Of a stretch of DNA of 25,211 nucleotides, positions 9,757 through 25,211 are shown piece after piece; position 1 is the stretch's first letter, and each line of letters begins with the position of its first letter. Origin of the DNA: Chara braunii (Eukaryota; Streptophyta; Charophyceae; Charales; Characeae); contig BFEA01000007.1 in NCBI GenBank assembly GCA_003427395.1, positions 2,465,858-2,491,068 of the forward strand, written 5' to 3'. The notes below the pieces were generated by a model. The model made no database searches and was not told the origin of the DNA. It saw only the letters and a program-made list of their open reading frames with translations. The position numbers and the translations under genes are program-made.

Positions 9757-10799
9757 TGCAAGGAACATGAATATGGACGAAGCACAGAAATCCAGATTGC
9801 AAAATCACATTGAAGTCCAAGTAGTCAAAGCAAGAGCAGATAGCACAATGGAACCGAGTAACCATCCATTTGAGAATGATACAGAAGAATCGTGAGTCAA
9901 TGTCCGAGCCCAACAGGGCAACACCAACAGCATAACCCAAGGTAGCTCTCTCTCTTGAATGGCGCCAGGCGCCCTATCTACTCTACAGCCTAAGCCTACA
10001 ACTACAGCATGAAAACAACCAGACAACTTGATGACCAGCGAGTGATGATGTTAACACCAATGCCGACCTCCCTCTCCACCAGGTACGTCTCCTTCTTCAC
10101 CCACACTCTCCCTTGTTATCCCACACAGCGCCCTTCACCTCCGAAGAACCACCTTCGCCCTCACCTCCCCTGCGCCCTCAGGCAGCCCGGCTATGGCCGC
10201 CAGCGCCCTGAGCACAGGCAGCGCCCTACCGCCTAGCGCCTGCCTGTCTAGCACCTCATCCTAGCGCAGCACAGCAGCTCGCATTAGCGCAGCGTGCCGG
10301 CATTGCCCGAAATGGCCAAGATCCCTGTCCACCCGCCCTGCTTGCCTATATGCCAGTGTTGCGTGTGGGCGGCCTCCCTTCAGCCTGCGTCTGGGCCCCA
10401 GTGCCTGAACCCAGGCCCGATGGAGTTGAGGCCCGGGGGATGCAGTTGTGCCTCTTTCGTCAAGGCCTGCGGCCAGATTCAGATAGTGGGCCAATTTCCC
10501 TTTGGCATTTTAGGACTCTCTACCCAGCATGCATTGTCGGCCTCACGTTCAAGTGCCCAGGGCCTAACTAACTCAGAGGCCCTGGGATTTCCACATTTGC
10601 AGAGATCCGAGACTCGGTGCACTGCAACCAACTGGCGTGCTGCAACTCTATGAACCCCACTTCGTGAAATGTTTGCGCAGAGGGCTCTTGTTGAGTTGCT
10701 GGCCCGCCTTCACTTAGGGCGGGCACTTGGCTTGCTGGGGCCTTAGCCCAGAACATGTTCATCATGGCAAGGCCCCTTCTTGAGGGCTCAATCCTCACC
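9757..10799 (-). repeat. 5' LTR of the Ty3/gypsy element
   Basis: Direct repeat of 1952-2978. It carries 14 bp more than the left copy near 9843-9860 and two extra bases in a CT run near 9950. Its inner end keeps the canonical CA (TG on the plus strand at 9757); its outer end reads CC where CA is expected. LTRs of this class contain the promoter and polyadenylation signal, but I could not place a TATA box with confidence. Confidence 0.92.
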
Positions 10800-10966
10800 T
10801 TAATAAAAAACCAATAATAAGATTAATACAATTACAAATAAATAATAATAATAATAATAATAATTATAATAATGATAATAATAATAATAATAATAGTAAT
10901 CATATAATAGAAAAAGTATTACATAATTTTAGTTGATGAAAAGATATAATTTTTTTCTCTACTACA

Positions 10967-11000
10967 GAACCGTACATGAAACTTTTATCTCATACGGCTC
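10967..11000 (-). ncRNA. Group II intron domain V (fragment)
   Basis: On the minus strand the 34 nt begin GAGCCGTATGAGAT and end GTACGGTTC. This folds as the domain V hairpin: GAGCCGT pairs with ACGGTTC, followed by a two-base bulge and an upper stem with an A-rich loop. The catalytic AGC triad is in place. It is the most conserved part of organellar and bacterial group II introns; the rest of the intron was not found, so this is a remnant. Confidence 0.8.
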
Positions 11001-11083
11001 CTTAACAACTAAAGATAATCTTTTTTATCTTCAAGCTTTGAAAAAAAACATCTGTACATGCTTCTAGTCTTCATCGAGTTTAT

Positions 11084-11290
11084 TTGAATTTAAATAATAA
11101 TGTGAACGTTTTTTTTGGTAAAAATTCTTCTATTCTAGAGAATTTGGAACAATTATCTCTGTTTTCTTTAAACACAAATAAAAGAATAGAAAAACCAATT
11201 AAAGGAATTGATGATCAATCGCTTCAATTAGGAATTTACATAGGAGCTTTAACAGTCATTTTTTTTAATAATATCGTATATGCTGCTAGA
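11084..11290 (+). pseudogene. Unidentified organelle-like reading frame fragment
   Basis: The frame encodes an Asn-rich segment with an Ile-rich hydrophobic stretch, LGIYIGALTVIFFNNIVYAA, that could be a membrane segment. I do not recognise the gene. There is some resemblance to a short nad2 membrane stretch, but the upstream part does not follow nad2. The open frame runs on past 11290 into sequence of different composition, so the 3' part is not original. It may also be chance. Confidence 0.3.
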
Positions 11291-11859
11291 CACCCTACCC
11301 AGCAGTCACATCACACCCACTCCTCTATGCCACCGTATGCCCCCGAGAACCTCCTTAGACACAGAAGAAGGTGATAACACATCACAAATGCACAACGCAG
11401 CAGCTCCAGGTGCCGCAACACTATAACTCCTGCACGGGCACACCTGTTTTACCAACAAGAACGCACATACAGCACACTGCCTGCACAACGTGCGGCCACC
11501 ACTCACCAAACATCACCCATGAACAAATTACTGCTGACTCTAATCAATACGACCCCTGTTTGCTTCCCTCGTGCCACCAGCACACAAAGTCCTCGAGCGG
11601 GTTTAAACCACCAGTGCTCAGCTATTGATGCCGAGCCGGAAATCGACCTGCGCGCCGTTTTTTTCCGAGCCTGTAGTGGGGGGAAATCGATTTAGAACAT
11701 TTGTGAGCCGGGGGAAACTGATTTGGAACATTTGTGGGCGGGCACTGGTTCCGCCACTTATTCTGGACCTGCTACCAGCAGGAGGAACGAAACGGGCTGT
11801 AGCTCACTAGTTTTCACTCGTGCAGGTGTGAGACTGCCTGACGCATTGGTGACAGGACT
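11291..11859. other. No gene recognised
   Basis: GC-balanced sequence with short open frames lacking any recognisable domain. Two nearby stretches (about 11685-11735) repeat GAAAYTGATTTRGAACATTTGTG with small changes, a local duplication of about 35 bp. Confidence 0.4.
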
Positions 11860-12430
11860 TCACTGCCCCCCGTTTCTCACGGGGAGTCAATCAGATGCTG
11901 CCGAGATTCTTTTTTTTTTTTGCTATTGCAACAACGGAAATGGAAAAAATGGCAAACGGCATTCTAGGCGACGGCCTTCAGTTTCATGAGTACATGGCAC
12001 GGATTCAGGGAGGATACATTCTCGAGAGAGTTCTTTCTTGAGTCGCATGAGACACAGCTGAGGGTTTCTTTTTTAGTTTTCCTTTTTATTTTAGTTGCAA
12101 GGAGAAAAAAAGAACGGCAGAAAAGGTGGCTGCACGTCCTCCTTCCTATTCACAAGTATCTACCCACAACTTAGGGAGATTACATTCTCGGGGTAGTGCT
12201 TCCCTTTGGGGCATGCGAGATACAGCCCAGATTCTTCTTTTTTCTCCTTTCTTTTGCAGAAAAAAAAAAACAAAACGGGAAAAGATGGTGTGCAACGCGA
12301 GTGCCTTCAGATTCATGACAGGAACTTGAATGCTCCCAATATTGAGGGCGGATACATACATTTTGGGGAAGTGCCTAAAACACTGGGTACGGCAAAAAAA
12401 CACCCCAGAAATATATTTATCGTCACATAT
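11860..12430. repeat. Degenerate ~160-bp modules, about three copies
   Basis: Related blocks recur with a period of about 160 bp: a GGATACATTCTCG-like box (about 12010, 12175 and 12350), then a CATGAGACACAG / CATGCGAGATACAG box, then a T-rich run (11911, 12068, 12235) followed by an A-rich GGAAAA-like run, and a CCTTCAGTTTCATGA / CCTTCAGATTCATGA box (about 11975 and 12305). The first module opens with CCGTTTCTCACGGGGAGTCA (11870-11889), which also occurs at 14489-14508, beyond the purine tract. Confidence 0.6.
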
Positions 12431-12528
12431 ATTTTTTGAAGACGGGCTCGTCCTGTGCTAGGCGAGAGGACCCCGAATCTGCAATAAAATTATGGTTTGG
12501 CGGGGGGGGAAGGGTTGTCTGGTGTGAA

Positions 12529-12551
12529 GGGGGGGGGGGGGGGGGGGGGGG
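12529..12551 (+). repeat. Run of 23 consecutive G
   Basis: An uninterrupted G run, preceded by GAA and followed by TTT, with G8 and G3 runs shortly before it. It could form a G-quadruplex, and its exact length is likely to be unreliable in any assembly. Confidence 0.9.
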
Positions 12552-12610
12552 TTTGGGTGTTGGGGACTCTGCATGTATGTTTCCTGGGGTATGGCAACAG
12601 GCTGTGGCGG

Positions 12611-12992
12611 CGGTCCTACAAGAAGAAGAAGAAGAAGAAGACGAAGAAGATGGGCGGAAGAGGAGGAGGAGAGATGAGGAAGGAGAAGAAGATGAGGGGG
12701 AGGTGGAGGAGGAGAGAAGAAGAAGAAGAAGAAGAAGAAGAAGAAGAAGAAGAAGAAGACGGGCGGAAGAGGAGGAGGAGGAGAGAAGAGGAAGGAGAAG
12801 AAGATGAGGGGGAGGCGGAGGAGAAAAGAAGATTTTTTTTTTTTTNTTTTTTTTTTTTTTTTTTTTTTTGTAACGTGCCGCTCCTCACGCGACCTGCAAA
12901 ACGATGGAGAAGATGGCGGTGGCGGCAGGGCGGTATGGTGTGCTGGCGGGGTATGGCGACGGGCTGTGGCGGCGGTTCTACAAGAATAACAA

Positions 12993-13040
<48 letters not shown>

Positions 13041-13146
13041 GAAGAAGAAGAAGAACATGAAGATGGGCGGAAGAGGAGGAGGAGACAAGAGGAAGGAGAA
13101 GAAGATGAGGCGGAGGTGGAGGAGGAGAGAAGAAGAAGAAGAAGAA

Positions 13147-13190
<44 letters not shown>

Positions 13191-13920
13191 TGGGCGGAAG
13201 AGGAGGAGGAGGAGAGAAGATGAAGGAGAAGCAGATGAGGGGGAGGCGGAGGAGAAAAGAAGAAGAAGAAGATGGGTGGGAGAGGACGAGGAGGAGAGAA
13301 GACGAAGGAGAAGAAGATGAGGGGGAGGCGGACGAGAAATGAAGAAGAAGAAGAAGAAGAAGAAGAAGAAGAAGAATGGCGGCTAGGGTTACGGCGGCAG
13401 TGGAGGGGAATGGCGGCGCGGTATGCCGTTAGCGTATGGCGGTCCAAGAAGAAGAAGAAGAAGAAGAAGAAGAAGATGGGCAGAAGAGGAGGAGGAGGAG
13501 AGAATTGGAAGGAGAAGAAGACGAGGAGGAGGCGGTGGAGGAGAGAAGAAGAAGAAGAAGAAGAAGAATAGAAGAAGAAGAAGAAGAAGAAGAAGAAGAA
13601 GAAGAAGAAGATGACGAGCGGAGCAGTTTTTTTTCTTTTTCTTACCTGCCGTTTATCTCGCGACCTATCAGGAACGAATGTGAAAAAAAAAAAAAAGAAA
13701 CTTCTCGAAAAGAAGATAGAGAGGAGGAGGAGGAGAGAACAATAAGAAGACGAAGATGAGGGGGAGGAGGATGATGAGAGATGATGAAGAAGAAGAAGAA
13801 TAAGATGAGAGGGGGAGGACGAGGAGAAGAGAAGAAGAAGCAGAAGAATAAGAGGAGGAGGAGGAGGAGGAGGGAAGAAGAAGAAGAAGAAGAAGAAGAA
13901 GAAGAAGAAGAAGAGACCGG
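12611..13920 (+). repeat. GAA/GGA-rich purine tract with interruptions
   Basis: About 1.3 kb in which the plus strand is nearly all purine, made of (GAA)n, GGAGGAGGA and GAGGGGGAGGCGGAGGAG blocks arranged in repeating order with ATGGGCGGAAGAGG spacers. It is interrupted by a poly-T run with an ambiguous base (about 12833-12869), an (AAT)n run (about 12987-13040), a poly-T run near 13627 and two copies of a GGGTATGGCRACRGGCTGTG box (12583 and 12948). All open frames here (poly-Glu/Arg on plus, poly-Ser/Leu on minus) are repeat translations, not genes. Confidence 0.92.
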
Positions 13921-13937
13921 CAGTCCTTGTTGATGGG

Positions 13938-14105
13938 CAGCAGTGGATGCTGGCAGGCAGCAGCTTCGACGACGGGCGACGGCAGTCCCAGGCGATGGTG
14001 ACGGCAGGCAGCAGCTTCTACGACGGGTGACGGGCGACGGGCGACGGCTGTCCCGGGCGATGGCGACGACGGGCAACTGCTTCGACGACGGACACCAAGG
14101 TGGAA
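13938..14105 (+). repeat. GC-rich minisatellite (GGCGACGGGCGACGG type)
   Basis: Units built from GCAGCAGCTTCGACGACGGGCGACGG and TCCCRGGCGATGG recur about three times with changes. Short GGCGAC repeats are nested inside. No coding signal was recognised. Confidence 0.7.
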
Positions 14106-14217
14106 CGCGGCGGCTGGAGCAGGGGCCCCGTCTGGAAACCCAATGCAGACCGCCCAAGCCACTCGCTTGTTCAAACGGGCCGTCCTGTTTCCCTCCAAAA
14201 ACGAACGGCCCTCTGGC

Positions 14218-14239
14218 CGTCGATCATGGATGATCGACG
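14218..14239. repeat. Perfect inverted repeat, 10-bp arms
   Basis: CGTCGATCAT-GG-ATGATCGACG forms a perfect hairpin with a two-base centre, nested in a looser GGCC...GGCC palindrome. The sequence to its right (about 14240-14450) is very GC-rich. It may be the end or centre of a foldback element, but the partner structure was not found. Confidence 0.6.
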
Positions 14240-14488
14240 CCCGGGGGGCCATCCAAAATTAAAAAAAAAAAAGCAGGCCTCACGGGCCCGACGCGCCGTT
14301 TTCTGGGTGTGGTCGGATTCGGGGTCTGAAACCCCCCTACAAGTGAGTGTGCTGGGGGGGCCGGGCCCCCAACCGGGCCGCCCGCCCGGCCAGGCCGCCC
14401 GGGACCTCCCCCGGGCAGGCGCCGGTCGGCCATTCGGGGTCCAAAGTGAATGTTTTAGTTCATTTTGTGGCAGGCAGTTGGATGCTCG

Positions 14489-14545
14489 CCGTTTCTCACG
14501 GGGAGTCAGCCGAGAAACTGCCAGGATTCTCTCTTCCGTGGAAAA
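14489..14545 (+). repeat. Second copy of a dispersed repeat flanking the purine tract
   Basis: CCGTTTCTCACGGGGAGTCA is identical to 11870-11889, and the similarity goes on as GCCGAGA(AACTGCCAG)GATTCT compared with GCTGCCGAGATTCT in the other copy. A purine-rich GGAAAACAAGAAAAGG stretch follows in the same relative order as in the 11.9-12.4 kb modules. The two occurrences bracket the 12.5-13.9 kb simple-repeat block. Confidence 0.6.
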
Positions 14546-15446
14546 CAAGAAAAGGAAAGCAATGAAAACGTCATTGGCTTTAGGCTGAAACTGCATCCAG
14601 ATACATATGTCGAAGTGCTATGATGAAAATGCTCTGCCAACTGTACTTTTCCTTTATTCTTTTTTTTGTCCTTTTCCATTTCACATCCTTGCAATTTTAT
14701 TTTCTCTTTTTTCTTTTATGGCATTGCACACAGCGATGTGCATGTTTCCACATGCACGGAAATCCAAGAGGACATACTGGAGTCCATTGGGCAGTTTTCC
14801 TTGGGCCCGCCACCTTCCTCCCCCATAGCGCTTCCAACCCTCCCCCGAGCCCCTAAGAATGCGGTGCATTGACGTGGAAGGCCCGCGGCCGATGTATGGC
14901 CTAAGTACTGGTGGTATAAAAAATCCAATGTTGCTGGCACATCTTGACTAAAACTTTTCTGTTTTCTGGATCTCGATTCTGTGCCCAGTGGTGACAAATT
15001 TTTATTTTCGCCTGGAAGTCGTGTTTTGCAATTTCCAACAAATGTAATTGCAGTCCTGTTACACTGAAAATTGATTAGGCCTACAGGAAGTCGATCGGCA
15101 TGGCCTGTGTGGACCACTAGGTTGGACTGTTTTTCTGCCGGTTCGTCTTCACTGTCGGTACAGTAGGCCCTGGACAGTCAACGGGGTAGTGCCCATGTCC
15201 CGAAATTGAAGTTTCGGCACAGGCACAAACAGTTTGGAAACGGTCCACCACCCCCTCCAAAGCCATGGCGGACTCATGGGAAAGCCAATTCCTGGTGCAC
15301 GGGGGAGTGGTGGTTTAATGGACTGTGCAGGAGCTATGTTTACAAAGGAGAGCGTTTCACAAACAAGGAAAAGAGGAAGAGTGGTCTACTGTTTCTCGTT
15401 TTTGAAGCTTTGGATGAAGAATGTACATGCCTATGTAGATCCATGA
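14546..15446. other. Sequence upstream of the supported AUG6 exons; no gene certain
   Basis: The stretch is of mixed composition with T-rich segments (14640-14720) that look like intron or 5' flanking DNA. One frame at 15329-15425, following a possible acceptor (CTGTGCAG), reads FTNKEKRKSGLLFLVFEALDE, which faintly recalls the Leu-rich segment that precedes the WPIFD block in land-plant AUG6. Its frame cannot be joined to the 15589 exon through a codon-phase-compatible GT donor, so I do not call it as an exon. Confidence 0.4.
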
Positions 15447-24592
<9,146 letters not shown>

Positions 24593-24701
24593 GTGGTTTT
24601 TGGAGCAGTGTCCCTCGACCTGCTTCTTTTTGAACTTTCTCTAGTACTGTTGGAGCGTTGTTTATCCACATCATTGTCGATGCTCGTGCTTGTTGTCTGT
24701 G

Positions 24702-24705
<4 letters not shown>

Positions 24706-24737
<32 letters not shown>

Positions 24738-24862
24738 CGTGCGTGCGTGTGTGCGCGTGTGTGGGTGGGTGCATGCAGATGTGTGTGGGTGAGTGCATGT
24801 ACATGTGTGTGTGGGGGTGCATGTACATGTGTGTGTGTGGGTGCATGTACATGTGTGTGTGT

Positions 24863-24911
<49 letters not shown>
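24706..24911 (+). repeat. Compound GT / GCATGTACATGTGTG / GA microsatellite
   Basis: A GT run with GCGT variants (24706-24770) is followed by about three units of GTGCATGTACATGTGTGTGTG (24780-24865) and a pure GA run (24867-24911). The TG-then-GA order is the same as in the repeat at 15836-15970. It lies in the AUG6 intron that starts at 24593. Confidence 0.93.
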
Positions 24912-24913
<2 letters not shown>

Positions 24914-25010
24914 CTCTACATCTGGATTTTTTTTTGTTTTTAAGTTCAACCTGTCGTTGGTGCTTGTCATCCAGATTCTGGTTGCTGCATGTGTGTGTGT
25001 GAGGGAGAGA

Positions 25011-25013
<3 letters not shown>

Positions 25014-25049
<36 letters not shown>
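25014..25049 (+). repeat. (AT)18 microsatellite
   Basis: An uninterrupted AT run lies directly before the hammerhead-like repeat. It is preceded by short GT and GA runs. Confidence 0.95.
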
Positions 25050-25052
<3 letters not shown>

Positions 25053-25211
25053 CCTCCTGATGAGTCCGTGAAACTCCGACGAAACAGTTTGTCACAGCCC
25101 CTCGTTTGTTGTCCTCTTCTCCCTCTCTGCCTACGGTTTACCGGGCAGTTCTATTTGACGATATATGAGTCGGTGAAACTCCGACGAAACAGTTTGTCAC
25201 AGCCCCTCGTT
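25050..25211 (+). ncRNA. Tandem 105-bp repeat with hammerhead-ribozyme-like core
   Basis: The first copy has CTGATGA (25057-25063), a stem-loop GTCCG-TGAAACT-CCGAC (25064-25080), GAAAC (25081-25085), a three-base-pair ACA/TGT mini-stem and GTC (25091-25093). This is the order of a hammerhead with a short stem III and cleavage after GTC. The second copy starts 105 bp later; its stem II is perfect (GTCGG/CCGAC, 25169-25185) and GAAAC to GTC is identical, but CTGATGA is reduced to ATATGA. Stem I could not be paired within either copy, so activity is uncertain. The repeat runs off the window edge. Penelope-like elements and retrozymes are known to carry tandem hammerheads. Confidence 0.45.

Larger units (their letters stand above)
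1952..10799 (-). mobile_element. Ty3/gypsy chromovirus-type LTR retrotransposon, full length but inactive
   Basis: A complete 8,848-bp element on the minus strand: 5' LTR 9757-10799, primer binding site 9742-9753, leader, gag with zinc knuckle, protease, reverse transcriptase, RNase H, integrase, chromo-like tail, polypurine tract 2979-2991, 3' LTR 1952-2978. The order RT-RH-IN places it in Ty3/gypsy. TTAA flanks both sides (1948-1951 and 10800-10803), a candidate 4-bp target duplication. By eye the LTRs differ at about 30-35 of roughly 1,025 aligned positions plus a 14-bp indel, so the insertion is not recent. At least three in-frame stops (8132, 5068, 3656) and several frameshifts show it is dead. 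Confidence 0.93.
10800..11290. other. A/T-rich organelle-like insert, right half
   Basis: After the LTR the sequence is about 80% A/T, with an interrupted AAT repeat at about 10838-10905, a group II intron domain V on the minus strand (10967-11000) and an unidentified organelle-like frame (11084-11290). The base composition changes sharply at about 11290 to GC-balanced sequence. With the nad6/trnC/trnN fragment on the other side of the retrotransposon, the simplest reading is one organellar insert split by the element. Confidence 0.55.

Noticed and set aside
12458-13447. Long open frames (up to 329 codons) of poly-Ser/Leu/Pro on minus and poly-Glu/Arg/Lys on plus
   Set aside because: They are translations of the GAA/GGA repeat tract in several frames, without any non-repetitive domain.
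14915-14923. TATAAAAAA as a possible AUG6 TATA box
   Set aside because: It lies about 530 bp before the provisional ATG with nothing else to support a promoter, and T/A-rich words are common here.

Overview
This is nuclear DNA of a green plant or alga, most likely a streptophyte with a large, transposon-rich genome and long introns; a charophyte such as Chara would fit, but that is inference. The evidence is a plant-type augmin subunit 6 gene split by introns, Ty3/gypsy chromovirus elements with a plant-style initiator-Met tRNA primer site, and inserted mitochondrial DNA with nad6, trnC and trnN remnants. There are no bacterial features and no operon logic.

Left part (1-14600) is repeat DNA. 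Positions 515-1070 hold minisatellite and tandem repeats. Positions 1486-1727 are a rearranged mitochondrial insert (trnC-GCA fused to the 3' end of nad6, then part of trnN-GTT). A complete but dead 8.85 kb Ty3/gypsy element on the minus strand (1952-10799) follows; its two LTRs (about 1.03 kb), primer binding site, polypurine tract and a short TTAA target duplication can all be read. Its right flank (10800-11290) is again A/T-rich and organelle-like and carries a group II intron domain V, so the element probably split an older organellar insert. Positions 11860-14590 hold degenerate 160-bp modules, a run of 23 G, a 1.3 kb GAA/GGA-rich purine tract and GC-rich minisatellites.

Right part (about 15450-25211) is the 5' portion of a real host gene on the plus strand: AUG6, the plant HAUS6 homologue and a subunit of the augmin complex, which recruits gamma-tubulin to existing microtubules in spindle and phragmoplast. 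Three exons are well supported (15589-15645, 16027-16121, 24436-24592); they join in frame with GT-AG borders and match the conserved augmin 6 N-terminal domain. A short first exon at 15447-15503 is possible. The third intron is 8.3 kb and holds an internally deleted chromovirus (17616-20638, minus strand), a truncated U2 snRNA copy fused to its 5' side (20650-20740), an A/T-rich block and a third chromovirus remnant (about 21880-22460, plus strand). The gene runs off the right edge inside an intron with microsatellites and a 105-bp tandem repeat that resembles a hammerhead ribozyme core.

Most long open frames in the window are shadows of repeats. The only gene likely to be functional is AUG6; everything else is transposon, organelle-derived or simple-repeat sequence. 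Exon homologies were recognised from memory of the protein families, with no search run.
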